Source: Lasiosphaeria ovina (Eukaryota > Ascomycota > Sordariomycetes > Sordariales > Lasiosphaeriaceae). Taken from it: a stretch of 64,000 bases of DNA. The notes below the pieces were generated by a model. That model saw nothing but the letters and a program-made list of their open reading frames with translations, did no database searches and was not told the DNA's origin. Made by a program: the position numbers and the translations under genes. The stretch's first letter is position 1. Each line of letters begins with the position of its first letter. The DNA is taken from positions 2,232,001 to 2,296,000 of the forward strand of contig JAULSN010000001.1 in assembly GCA_033439765.1 (NCBI GenBank). The letters are read 5' to 3'. This document shows positions 47,450 to 58,841 of this stretch, piece by piece.

Positions 47450-48137
47450 TGGGCCTCAAGCTGTGGGGGACATAGGTGTTGGGCAATATTATCCAGGGAG
47501 TAGAAGGTCAATAGCTGTGCTGGGAATAATTAGGCAGAAATGTTTTGGTGTGTTAGACGGTGGACAGCTGCGAAGGTGCCTTTGAATCACGACGGACACG
47601 GTGGGACACTCCGTAGTTATCCTCCAAGATCGTGTCTCTCCTGGCCATGTCGGAAGATTTGGTCCTGAGACAAGAACGGAGATGGCGCTGACTAGAATAT
47701 CGCGTCGGGAATTAATTAGGAATTAGGATTAGTTTTATCATTCACTCGCGCACGCAGAGCACACACATGTGATCCCTCTTGCCCGTGTCTGCCTTCGCGA
47801 TCAATGCCTTGTTGGCAGCTCGCCAAGCCCAGTGATGCGACAATGACAGTCACAATGCTACGCTACCCTGACAGGTCCTGTGCATGGCCCGGCCGTCTCG
47901 AGCGCCAGCTGAAAAGACGCGGGCGCAGACTCTTGGCGCGAGAGGGGAATGCAAAGAATTTCGGTTCTCCTCATTGTTTGCGACATGCATTCGTCTCGGT
48001 TTTTCTCGCCCTTCCTACTTACTGAACGTGTTTGTGTTTCTATGCGGTCGGGTCGAATCTGTTTACCCGTAATGACATAAAACGCCATCGCTACATATCT
48101 TTTCTCAGCAACCACAGATGATCAGATCCGACCATCC
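47450..48137. other. Intergenic; no supportable gene
   Basis: This is the 3' flank of the peroxidase and the promoter of the next gene. No coding frame stands out. Confidence 0.5.
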
Positions 48138-48974
48138 ATGCCGCGACACAGAAGTCCGCGCCCCTCACCGGCACTATTACTGCTGCTGGTCCTCCTGCTC
48201 ATCCTCCTCCAGCCACCAGCCGCCAGCGCACAAACACTCACCTCCTCCTCCTCCTCCTCCTCCTCATCATCATCATCATCATCATCATCCACATCGTCGT
48301 CATCTCCCGACGCACTCGCGCGCCCGACCGTCTCGCCTATCGAACGTCCAAGTCTCACGCCCGTCGAGCGTCCAAGCCTGACACCCGTCACACGGCCATC
48401 CTTCTCGCAGATCCCGCGGCCAGACAGGCCGACGCTGACGGCCGACGATGACGATGACGATACTAGTGGGAATGGGAACACGGCTACCGCGCCGCCTGTG
48501 ACATCGGGCATAGCGACCCCCGACGGCCGCGACTCGTCATCCTTTTTATCGTCGTCGTCGTCAGTTCCAGGGCAGCAGCAGCAGCAGCCGGCACAAGACC
48601 AGGACCAAGACCAAGACCGCCGTAAACTCGCGCTCGGCGTGGGGCTCGGCGTGGGGCTTGGCGTCGGCATCCCGCTGCTGCTGGCGATTCTCGGGGGCGC
48701 GGGATTCGTGGTCTGGCGCAAGCGGCGCGGGAAGGCGGGGTCTGCTTCTTCGTTGGGCGGTGGTGAGCAGGCCAGGCCGGAGATTGATGGGCGGACGGCG
48801 ATGTCGATTGTAGTGTCTGGTGAGACGCGGGTGTTACCGGCGGGCTTGGGAGGAGTGGATGGTGGAGGTGGTGGTGTGGGGGTCGAGTTGGAGCATCATC
48901 AGCCGCCGCCGCCGCCGTATCATGAGATTGGTGGCCGTGGGATGCGCGCTGAGCTGGCTGCTGCTGAGAGGTAG
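48138..48974 (+). CDS. Ser-rich single-pass membrane protein
   Basis: A single-exon frame of 278 residues starts MPRHRSPRPSPALLLLL, giving a signal peptide to about residue 30 (AASA). The ectodomain starts with a run of about 20 Ser encoded by a microsatellite, then repeats PSLTPVERPSLTPVTRPS, an Asp run (DDDDDD) and Gln runs, all likely heavily O-glycosylated. A membrane helix lies at about 163-192 (LGVGIPLLLAILGGAGFVVW), stopped by KRRRGK-like basic residues. The short tail ends with PPPPPYHEIGG. This layout resembles fungal wall-stress-sensor-like or adhesin-like proteins without a WSC or other cysteine domain. Function unknown; other frames over this region are low-complexity shadows. Confidence 0.7.
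   Translation: MPRHRSPRPSPALLLLLVLLLILLQPPAASAQTLTSSSSSSSSSSSSSSSSTSSSSPDALARPTVSPIERPSLTPVERPSLTPVTRPSFSQIPRPDRPTLTADDDDDDTSGNGNTATAPPVTSGIATPDGRDSSSFLSSSSSVPGQQQQQPAQDQDQDQDRRKLALGVGLGVGLGVGIPLLLAILGGAGFVVWRKRRGKAGSASSLGGGEQARPEIDGRTAMSIVVSGETRVLPAGLGGVDGGGGGVGVELEHHQPPPPPYHEIGGRGMRAELAAAER
48241..48290. repeat. (CCT)n-(ATC)n compound microsatellite
   Basis: The run cctcctcct (48241-48264) passes into catcatcat (48265-48290). In the coding frame both parts encode serine (TCC, TCA), making the poly-Ser tract of the membrane protein. Confidence 0.85.
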
Positions 48975-49620
48975 TTGGTTTGTGAGTTTTTTGGTTGTGT
49001 TTGTTGGAGCTGCTTCCGGCACTTAATTATCTGCCTGAACGGAACGGTGCGGTCAGTGCAGTCTTCAGAACCAGGGTTGAACGACAAAGGAATACGCTCT
49101 GATAAACTCGGATATTTCTTTTTCTTTTCCATTAAGCGTTGGTGTCATCGGGTGGTTTTCTGTTTTCCCCAGGACCGGCAACGTGCTTCGGTATTGTTCG
49201 CTCAATTCAGGGGTTGTTTACATCATTAGACATCCCGAAAAGGGGGAGGAAGCACAAAGGCGTGGTTTCCCAAGCGACGGACGAACAAGGTCTAGACCTA
49301 CCCCTTTACACAAAAAAAACATTGACCCCTTTCTTTGTCTCTCCAACTTCCGCATGCGTCGCCGCCCATCCGCATTACTTTATGTCCCTGTGTTTCTTTG
49401 CGCATGCCCTACATCAACCTCCGTTCTTTGTCGCGTCCGGTCTTTAGTGGCCGCTACCCGTCCGGAGGAGGAGCTGCAATGGACTTGTTCAACTTCCGCC
49501 AGACCAACAATCAACAGTAACAGCCCCTCATTCAAAGACAATTACGCCCGCGATTGATTACGCGACAAGACTGCAATTCGACAGACATTTAGTTACGACA
49601 GACCGCTGCAGCTGCCCGCC
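48975..49620. other. Intergenic between membrane protein and kinase genes
   Basis: I see no supported gene. Three overlapping plus-strand frames (49139-49557) cover C/T-rich sequence that is more likely the kinase promoter and leader. Confidence 0.5.
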
Positions 49621-52600
49621 ATGGTTAAGGCAAATGACGAATTTGAACGCCCGTTTTGGCGGCTGCGTCAACAACTCACCGACTACTTTGACTTTTACCG
49701 AAAGGGAAAGGAAGACGAGTGGAACAAGGAGGACCGGAGGGAAGTTTGGGAGGAATTGGAAGTGCCTTTCCCGGGCGTGTGGTGAGACTTTTCTTTCTTT
49801 TCGTTCCCTTCGTGATCATCAAACATTGAAATCGCCTCAACCATCTGACCTGCTGTCGACTGACACACACGCACAGGCCAGGCCATGAGGCAGACGCGGA
49901 ACGGAGTCCCGGGGAGGAGGTGGAGGAGATGCCGACCTTGCCGAACCTCTCGGCGCGACGGATGCACGCGGGGGAGAGCAAGGAGATATTCTCCAAGCAC
50001 TCGGCGCCGAGGGACGTGATGGGCGCGGTGGCGATGCGCCGCGTGGCGCTGGCGCAGCGCGGGAACCTGCACTTCAAGAAGCTGCTGGGATGGGGCGGGC
50101 AGGGCATCGCGGCGCTGTACGAGGTGCGCGACGGCGCGGGCCAGCGCCGGTGCAACGTCGTCGTCAAGTGCAACATCGACCCCAGTGCCGACGCTGGCGA
50201 CCTGGCAGGCGAGAAGCAGAACCACCGCCTCATGGCCCGCGCCCACCACGTCGTCCAGACCGTGCGCGTCAAGCCTGCCGACGGCAGCAGGAAGCGCGGC
50301 CGGTCGCACGATGGTGATGATGACGATGACGACGACTACGATGATGGCGGCGGCGGCGGCGGGAAGCGGCAGCGCTCCGAGTCCAGCTACGTCCCCACGG
50401 CTGCCGCCGGGGGAATGGTGGGACAGGGGCGCGGCAAGAGCGGCAAGCGACCGCAGGTCCTCGCGGACGCGCTGGACAACATGGCCAAGCGCGGTGCCAA
50501 GCTGGCTAAGACGATCCGCAGACGCGTCGGCGCGCCGGTCAAGAAGGTGGCCAAGAAGGCGGCCAAGAATATGCTAGCGACCGCAAGGAAGAGGAGGGAA
50601 GCCATTGCGGAGGGTAAGAAGCCCGAACCCCCGCCACCTTCACCGTCGCCGCCGCCTTCGGAGCCCGACATCAACGACGACGACAGGATCCTGATCATCG
50701 AGGTCATGGCGCGCGGCAACCTCGACATGTGGATCAAGAAGATGTCGTCGTCGGGGGAATACTTCACCAACAGGGTGCTGTGGATGATGCTGGACTGCTG
50801 TGAGCTGCTCCGTGGTCTGATTTGTTGTATTAGTATTCTGACTCGTTTAGTATTCCGCGGCATGCTGGCCATGGCCCACCCGCCGGCTCTTCGTTCCGAC
50901 TTTGAGAAGACGGGCGGGGAGGGCGGCCCCGTGGAGGAGGAGATGCTCCCGGGCGTTGGCCACAAGGAGTCGCCCGACTTTATCCACTTTGATCTTGACC
51001 CCTTAAACAGTAAGACGGCTCTGGATCCCCCTCTCTTTAGTTCTTTCGACGAGTTGCTGAGCATGTCCTCTTGGTTGGTTAACTAGTCCTCGTCGGCGAC
51101 TTCGACAACGGGCCGTACGGCGACCACGCGCACCGCTTCTTGCCCATTCTCAAGGTATGAATTGATGAACACATCCGTCCACAGCTGGCTTCCGGGCCGC
51201 CCGAAACGCGGTACTGACTTTCGTCCCCTGAAAATTCCAGATCGCCGACCTGGGCTTGGCAAGAGAGATGCGCAGATACAAGAAGAACAAAAACTGCAGG
51301 AAGAGTGTGTGGTTGACGAGAAACGTGGGCAAGCTAGGCGCTGGCTTTTTGTCGCCGGTAATTATCATAATGGCCACCCAATCCCATCCATCAGTCCCAT
51401 CCATCTCATGTGCAACGTACCGGCCTTTGCTCACCACCGTCTGATTAATCCAGGAACAATTCCACGCAGAGTGGGACTACATCAAGGGACTGCCCGACAA
51501 GGAAACCAAGTTCAAGCCGACCGTCGCAGGCCAGTACAGCTGGAGGACCAACGCCTACTGGATCGGACTCGTGAGTGCCCCCTCTGACACCTAGGTACCT
51601 AGGTGAGGTAGGTATGAAACCGAACCGAACTGACCCATAAAAAACAGATAATGTGGCAGTTGATAACGCTGCTGCGGTTTCCGCAGAAGCCGTGGCCAAG
51701 CCGCAGGGTCGTCCCAGGGGACTTGGAGCTGGATCCCGAGTCGGGCGACATGGTGCCGAGATATCGCTACACGTACGAGATGTACCTGACGGAAATGGTC
51801 GCCGGTGGCCTAGACGACGACCTCAAGGGGGTAGTGGGCGTGCTCATGAGCGAGGTGCCGGCCGACCGCTCCTACTTCGACCTCCGTAGACTCTGGGAGA
51901 CGATCGACGAAAAGATCAACGCCGAGTACCCTTCGGAGGACCAGACCGACGAGGCCACGCGCGCCTGGGCCCGCGACTTCTTTGGCCGCCCCGACGTCGC
52001 CGGGCCGCCGTCTCCCCTTCTCCCTTTTGTCCCTTCTTCTCGTGGTCTGCCTCCGCCCCAGCCTCCACCTCCGCCTCCGCCTCCGCCGCCCCCGCCTCCA
52101 CCGCCGGCTCCTACTCTGGAGCTGCGTACTCGGGCCCAGAAACTTGCTGCTGCGCGGACAAGGGCCGTTGCTGAGCAACAGGCCGCTGCTGAGCAACAGG
52201 CCGCCCTCGCTGCCGCTGGTCCTGCACGTCGTGCTGGTCCTGGAACTCGTGCCCCTCCTCCACCTCTGCCTCCTTCTCCTGAGCCCAGTAGTGGCGGCGC
52301 TTCTCCCTCTGATTCCAGTAGTGGCAGCGCTCATAGCATCCCCGCTCAGCCTCAGCTGCCGCGAGCCGATGCCCCTGCTGGTCCCGCCGGTCTTGTACCT
52401 CGTGCTGGTCTCGCCCCAGCTCGTCCTGTGCTCGCAGCTCCTGCGCCTCGTGCTGGTCACGTCCCTGCTCGGCGTCCGGTTGGCGCCCCTCCCGCACCTG
52501 CTCGTCCCGTACTTGCTGGCCCTGCGCCTCGTGCTGGTCAAGTCCCTGCTCGGCGTCCGGTGGGTCCCCGTCCGGCTCCTCCCGCCCCTGCTCCTCTCGC

Positions 52601-53528
52601 CCCTGCTCCTCCTGCCCTTGCTCGTCCTGTACTTGCAGGTCCTGCGCCTCGTGCTGCTCGTCCTGTACTTACCGGTCCTACACCTGGTGGGCGTCCGGCC
52701 GGTCCCCGTCCAGCTCCTCCCGCCCCTGCTCGTCCTACACTTGCTGGTCCTGAACCTCGTGCTGGCCCTACACTGGCTGGACGTCCCGAGGGCCGTGGCC
52801 AAACTCTTGCCGAAACTCAAGGAGTTATAATCGATGGGACACTATACGTTCTTGGGCCTGATGGTCCAATTCCTGCTGCTTGGCAGCCTAGGCGCCGTCC
52901 CGATCCATCGGTCGTACTTGGCCCCCGCCCTGCTCGTCCTACACCTGCCGGTCCCGTACCTCACGTTAGTCCCCCTTCTGCTCTTCCTGCACCTCCTGCT
53001 GGTCCCGCCCCTGCTCGTCCTGTCCTTCCTGGTCCTACACCTCGTGCTGGTCCCCGCCCTGCTCGTCCTACAGTTGCTGGTCCTCGTGGTGGTGTTTTCC
53101 GGCCTCCCGGTCCCGCTGGTCCCCGTCCTGGTCCTCCGACTCGCGATCCAGGCCCAGCAGCTCCCGGGTTTCTTTCTCCGGGGCCTCCCGGTGCCAGATT
53201 TGGTGATAGTCTGGGCCTCTTCTCTCACGCGCTAGACGTGCCAGCGTCTGCTGCTCCTCCACCTGGACGTGCCGCTGGCCCTGGCGGTCCTCATCCTGGT
53301 CCCCCTGCCCGCGGAGCAGCCGCGGCGGCCCAGCAAGCTGCCGGCCCGTCGCCAAACAAGGGGAGGAAACGAAGCGCTGAGGACTCGGCTGGTCCGGCGA
53401 AGAAAAAGCACAAGAACCCAGCTGTGGCGGCGGCCCAGCAACCCGCTGCCCCCCCGCCAAAGAGGGGGCAGAAACGAAAAGACGAGGACTCGGCCGGTCC
53501 GGCGCAGAAAAGACCGAAGAAAAGATGA
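49621..53528 (+). CDS. Divergent protein kinase with long Pro-rich tail
   Basis: Seven exons: 49621-49781, 49877-50799, 50851-51009, 51087-51154, 51241-51357, 51454-51570 and 51648-53528, giving 1141 residues in frame. The kinase glycine loop is LLGWGGQGIAALYEV (about 123) and the ATP lysine is in VVVKCN (Lys151). Between the N-lobe strands lies a ~120-residue insertion with poly-Asp, poly-Gly and Lys-rich helices. The catalytic Asp409 is in FIHFDLDPLN, and the metal-binding DFG is ADLGLA (Asp440). The C-lobe runs to about 630. From about 636 the tail is Pro/Ala-rich with degenerate repeats (ARPVLAGPAPRAG) and ends in two copies of a basic motif, KGRKRSAEDSAGPAKKKHKN and KRGQKRKDEDSAGPAQK, likely nuclear signals. 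Such kinases are common in Sordariomycetes and of unknown role. All catalytic residues are present. Confidence 0.85.
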
Positions 53529-53767
53529 TAAGTGAGATAAGACATGCAATGGTTACATGGGTGTGGTAATATACGTTTGCTTATATATATGCAGGCAGGT
53601 GTAGAATGAAGTTATGGACAATTCCAAACGAGGAACAAGCGACTAAAGTATGTACAGAGGATCGAGTCAACGTTTTATGTGCGTCAAGGCACCTTTCACT
53701 ACCACCATTGTCTTCTCCCCATGTTGCCAGGGAACGTTCAGCCGGTTGGCGCACGGCTTCGGCCAGC
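53529..53767. other. Convergent gap between kinase and endoglucanase genes
   Basis: The two genes end about 240 bases apart, tail to tail. No gene is seen. Confidence 0.6.
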
Positions 53768-55016
53768 TTACGGGGTGTACGTCTTGAGCAGGGAGTTGTA
53801 GTACGTGTAGCCAGTGCCCGAGGGGGGCTCGAAGCCGTAGATGTAGTCACCCCACCACGGCCCAGCGGCCCACCAGAGGGCGCCAGTCCACACGTCGCTA
53901 TTGGCCTTGAGGTGGTCGAGCAGGCCCTTGACGGCCGTCTGGCACGCGCTGTTGGCGCCGCCAGCGAACTCGCCAATGATACCCTGCTTGCCGTTGGCCC
54001 GCAGCCAAGCCGTCGCGCCGACGACGCGCTCCACACCGATGGTCGTCGACACGCACGCCGTGCTCGTGCCTGAGCCGTCGCTGTCGAGGTACTGGTGCAT
54101 CTCGTAGACAATCTTGTTCTGCGGGTCCGACAGAGCAACGAGGTTGGTGTTGGTCGTGTTCCATGTCCACGCGCCAGACCATGAGTTGCCCTCGACAAAG
54201 ATATACTGAGACGTGGCACCAGCGGCCCGGATGCCGTTGATGGCGGCCTGGTTGAGATTGAGCACCAGGTTCTGGTCCATGTCGTGGTACTCGTTGTTCG
54301 TGTCGAAGATGACCTTGGAGTTGGAGGCAAACTGCTTGGCGATGGTGTTCCACCATGTCTGGAAGGCCGGCGTGTCGGTTATCACGTTGCCATAGAAGCG
54401 CCCGAAGTTGTGGGGGTCGAGGATGGCGTAAGCGCCGGCATTCGTGATGTAGTTGATCGAGTCTGTCAGATTCTTGATATAGGCAGTGTCCAAGGCGCCC
54501 GTCAACGTGTTGGGTGTAGCGCGCTCCATGGAGAAGGCCACGCGGAAGATGTTATACCCTTGGCCGATCAAGGTCTGTCACGTATCAGTAAGCACACCAG
54601 AACGCCGTGTTCGAGATTCCTACCTGGATAGCGGCATTATCCGGGAAAGTGAAATGCTTGCCCCAGGTGCCAGGGAAGACATCGTTTCCAAACTCTGCGC
54701 CGGCTTCGTTGGCTCCAAACCACTTGAACTTGCCAGTAGGTGTGGTCGTTGGTGTGGCTGTAGGAGTAGCTGAAGACGTCGTGCTGGTCGAAGACATCGT
54801 GCTAACCTTTGAGGTCGTGGACGTCGACAAGGTGGTGGGAGCGGCAGCGCCCGGTAGGCACTGGCTATACCAATCGTTCGAGTAGACACACGAGTAGCCC
54901 GAGATGCACGTCTTATCTCCATTCCAACCAATGCCACCGCACTGTTGCCAGGCGCCACCGGTCGCAAGAGCTCCAGCAGCGCCGGTGGCGACGCTGGCAA
55001 GAATCGAAGACTTCAT
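53768..55016 (-). CDS. Endo-beta-1,4-glucanase, CBM1-linker-GH5 (EGII-like)
   Basis: Exons are 55016-54624 and 54574-53768, giving 399 residues, with a 49-base intron. The signal peptide [18 protein letters not shown] is followed by a type 1 cellulose-binding module (about 22-57: [25 protein letters not shown], with four Cys and the aromatic face). Then come a Ser/Thr/Pro linker (about 58-93) and a GH5 barrel. The acid/base is Glu226 in [11 protein letters not shown] and the nucleophile is Glu333 in [22 protein letters not shown] is the conserved GH5 strand. The layout matches subfamily 5 endoglucanases such as Trichoderma EGII/Cel5A. It cuts internal beta-1,4 bonds in amorphous cellulose outside the cell, work that would complement the LPMO nearby. 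No defect is seen. Confidence 0.93.
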
Positions 55017-55901
55017 GGCGGGATGCAGTTAGGTCTGGGCTTGGGTCTCTGAGAACAACGGAGCGACTGCTGAGGAAGCCAGAGATAAGTCTACAGCGGC
55101 GCCGTATCGAGACTTATACCCCCTCTTGCTCTCATCGTGCCGTTGACGAAATGATGAGATCGGCGTGCACCATCGGCCCCCCGGCGGGGAATGCGACTCA
55201 AGGCCCTCGTTTCCTTGGCCAGCATCACTTGATTGGCAGCTTGATCGTACGTTCCGGGATTCTGATGCTGAATTCCGGGAAGCATGACTGGGAAGGCGAA
55301 GCAGCGTCGCATTGCAAGTCCCGAGAACCTGTGCCAAGTGCTCCGTCTCGCTGCCCTTCGGTTTGTAGTCTAGTGCATGGACAGACGACCGCTGAGCTCC
55401 CCATGCCATCCATAGCGAGGGCGGTGGGGACTGGGCCGATTTCCAGAACCGGACTAATCTCGACGTTGTCGGCCCGCCAGTGCGCCAACGTCCCCCGAGC
55501 CCGCTGATCGAGTGGTAGGGGGCTTCGTGGACGCTAGTTGAGATGCAACCTCGGAGCGGATGGACAATTTCCGCGAGTCTGTTTGGCGAAAGCGACTGTG
55601 TGCCAAGACCTTTTGGTAACCAATCTCCGTTTTGTATGGTCCGACGACGAGACCAATGATGCCACCATGGTCCTTGATCTTCGACTCGATTCCAAGTCAA
55701 ATCTTGTACTAGTTCACATCCCGAAAGGAGAGAAGAAACCCAATGCTGAAACATGAATAATATTACTATTATTATCGAATACCAATGCTTTCCTGTGGTT
55801 CTCGGAATTAATGCATGTCCATCAACATATATAATAGGAACCTTACTCGGGCAGGGGGTGATAGAGCAGAACTCTTTGGGTCCTCTGTGAGTTTTCCTAC
55901 T
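55017..55901. other. Intergenic; endoglucanase promoter
   Basis: The left side is the promoter of the minus-strand endoglucanase and the right side the 3' flank of the esterase. Minus-strand and plus-strand frames overlap over 55029-55754 without domains. A short AT-rich run (ataatattactattattatc) lies near 55755. Confidence 0.5.
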
Positions 55902-57591
55902 TCATTGCTGAAGGCCCACCCCTATGCTGTGTAGATATTCGCATCTCTTCTTGAGCCCGTCATCGATTGGCTCCATTGTGGTCCGGCCCCCGCTGTCAAA
56001 CCGCAGACGCTCCTTCGTGCAGTCGTCCCAGCGCTTCCATACGGCAGACCCGCAGCACCTCTTCCTATTCGGGTCGTATGTCTTTATGAAGCTCGTCCAG
56101 TACCCCTGAATGACCGGAACTGCGTGCGCGTTTGTGCCGTTGGGAAAGTAGCTGGCAGGTGGCGTGCTTTGCACATTAAATGGCCCAAACAGGGCATTGA
56201 TCTCGACGGTGTGAGGGACACCGAGCCCTGTACTCATTTGCGCTGCATCTTCCACGTTCCAGCGGTAAGCGAATGATGCATTCACTCCGTATCGCGTGAC
56301 AGCTGCGCTGATAAACAGTCCGGGGCACATGTACCGCATCTCTCCGTAGACATTGCTCGCTTGGCGCCACCAGCAGCCCTCATTGGGGCAGTCACCCTGA
56401 TCGGGATTCGGATAGAGGTCGTTGAGCTTGCTCAGCTGCTGCAGTGTGAGGTAGGGAAACTGGTCTTTCAAGAATTGATTGCTTTGGCCACGTGTCGAAG
56501 TGGTTGATGGCACAAAGGTGGTGCCCCCGTTTGTGTCATCGCCGATTATCACCGGAACTCTGACGAAGTTGCCTCTGTCAAAGGCAACGTAGGGAATCTC
56601 GGAGAGAAGGTCGTTGTCGATTACGGGGTTCCACATATAAAGAGGCTTGTTGGCGGATCCGGGATAAGGGATGTTGAGGTTTTGAGCCTGCAGTTTCTTG
56701 GATGACTTTGAGCGCAGGCAAGCAAGCGGGTCACTCCCCTCGCAGCCGAGCCTGGTGACAAAGTTGTCAAACTGATACTGGGATTCTTTGACAGTGAGAG
56801 CCGTGGCGAAAGAGACCGACTCGGCAGCTGCGGCGTGGAAGAGGCCCATGTCTTTGCCTCCATATGCGATCATGTGCAGACTGATGCTGGCGGCGCCGGC
56901 CGACGAGCCGCCAAGCACGACATGGCCGGCATCGCCGCCAAACTGGGCAATGTTTTTCTGCACCCACTCGAGCGCCTTGCGTTGGTCACGGAGCCCGTTG
57001 TTGGCAGTCACGTTCTTCCCGTCCGTCAGGAAGCCGTAGGGTCCAACACGATAGTTGAAGGTCACGACGACGATTGAGTTCTGGCTTGCCATGACAAGGC
57101 CTGTACCGTTGAGATTAGGGTTCGAATTGCCGTTGAAGCCGCCGCCCTGGATGAAGAAAAAGACGGGCAGCTTGGAGTCGGCTGTCGCATTGCTGGGCGC
57201 GTAGACGTCGAGAAAGAGACAGTCCTCGGACGTCATCGTTCTGTTCGGCCTGTCTCCCGTCTTGAGGCAGAACTTCCCATGCTAATTGATCTGGCAGATT
57301 AGTTCCCATATGCCCCTACCTGTTGATTGGATGGCTTCCCGCGTTTCGTACCTTATTGGCCTGCTGCGGTGTAGGGATGGAGGGCGGATCTCGGGGAGGT
57401 TCGAACCGGAGGTTGCCCACTGGCGGCGCTGCATAGCGGATTCCCAGCCATTGCGTAATTCCACTGACCAGCGGCTGCCCGATGTACGTGCTGTATGTCA
57501 GATTGACCAGAGAGTTGACGCAAGTTCCCAGGATTGGAAGCGACGCGACGACAAGCGTCCCGAGAGCGAACTTGGCCTTCATGATAACCAT
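55902..57591 (-). CDS. Secreted type B carboxylesterase / lipase
   Basis: Exons are 57591-57352 and 57281-55902, giving 539 residues; a second in-frame ATG at 57582 is an equally possible start. A signal peptide (MKAKFALGTLVVASLPILG) leads into GITQWLGIRYAAPPVGNLRF. The intron junction restores NKHGKFCLKTGDRP. The oxyanion loop is FFIQGGGFNGN, the block SEDCLFLDVYAPSN is typical, and the nucleophile is Ser207 in GGSSAGAAS. The catalytic His is probably in VPHTVEINALFG. Family members hydrolyse lipid, cinnamate or acyl-sugar esters; the substrate cannot be told. It starts about 1.25 kb from a divergent Zn2Cys6 regulator, which may control it. No lesion is seen. Confidence 0.9.
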
Positions 57592-58841
57592 CAAACCGTG
57601 GATGCGCCACACACTCACAGAGGCACACGTTGAGGAGACTGCGATGGTGCCATGGTGGAGAGGGGTCAACGTTGTGAGACCAGTGGCACCGGTCAAACGG
57701 CCGACTTCAAGTTCACCTCACCGCCATTCATGGTCGCACCTGCCCTACCCCTAGATCAACGCGTTGATTCGATTTGTCCGGTAGTCCGTGGCGTTCAGTT
57801 TCACCGCGCCGGTGGACCCGCCATCTTGGACTTGCTGCTCACGAGCCGCCACGGTAGCACATCAACGTCGATCGAATGAGTACCGAGGAGACGGACTAGG
57901 TAGAGCAACAGACTTTGGCTATAGCCACGGCGATGGGCGTATGTAGCTCTGGTAAATAGAGTCATTCATCCAGCATGAGATGAAAACAGCGGACCTTGCG
58001 GAGAGTTTGCACTATTAACTTTTGGGAAGCCTAGCCCCAACTAATGATGAACGGTCTCTTGAAGATCTGCAATGCAAGTTCGGAATTCGGCCGCTAGTGC
58101 GTGCAGCAACATCGAGGACTGAATGCCGTTGGGCATGGTGGAAAAAAGGGAAAGACCGTATTGCTTTGCAACGGGAACCTTGATAAGTGCAGTAGCCTAA
58201 TTCGTACAGATGGTAGTCAGGCGTTCACTGAAGACTACGAGAAATGGAAGGAGCTTCCTCGCCCCTGCCTCACAACCTGGAACTTAGGAACTTAGCAGCA
58301 ATTTCAAATAATTTCAATGAACAATCCTCCATCCGGGATTTAATGTGCCTACCTCGGCCTAATGTCTTGGGGTGTCGAAAGCCATTTCGTCGCTCGGTGC
58401 GTTTGGCTGGCGTCGGGCTGCATTCTCCCCTTCGGCTGATCCTTGACCTCAGTTGAGGCCACACTGGAACCAACAGGTGGCTCTCGTCTCGGCGGCTGAT
58501 GTGTGGAAGTGGAATTTGCGCGAATGGGAATCGCTCCCTGTGCATTTTGCGCCGATAATTTCCCTTTCGAGCGACATGCCGCCGCCAAAAGCTCGGCATG
58601 CCGAGACCATGATATGTCCAGCTGTCCAACACTGGCGGCCAGTTGTGCCACCGCGCTGCCGCACCCACGTCGCAAATTCGACGTAATTTCCCCTCATGAC
58701 GAGACTAAGCAGCTCGCTCTCACAACCACGTCCAGCTTCTCGTCGCTCTATCCTGCCGGGTTTAGCAGGCACATCAGACGACAGAGAGGTCCGCAGCTCT
58801 AAGTCAATGATTAAATAGTCGCGCCCGGCGCGTTGCTCGTC
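57592..58841. promoter_or_regulatory. Divergent upstream region of esterase and regulator genes
   Basis: The esterase (minus) and the Zn2Cys6 gene (plus) diverge from this 1.25-kb stretch. I see no coding frame that holds up, so it likely contains both promoters. I did not find a clear inverted CGG pair that I would call an operator. Confidence 0.45.

Noticed and set aside
48122..48721. Minus-strand 199-codon frame with Asp/Glu runs
   Set aside because: It is a shadow of the poly-Ser microsatellite. The plus frame has a signal peptide, a membrane helix and a sensible tail.
50800..50850. Reading through intron 2 of the kinase (51 bases, no stop)
   Set aside because: Removing it gives DCLFRGMLAMAHPP, the expected kinase spacing, with a good donor (gtgagc) and acceptor (gtttag). 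Retention inserts 17 unrelated residues.
51810..52830. Long open frames of about 280 and 340 codons overlapping the Pro-rich tail on both strands
   Set aside because: GC-rich repetitive DNA lacks stops in several frames. Only the kinase frame continues the C-lobe and ends in basic motifs.
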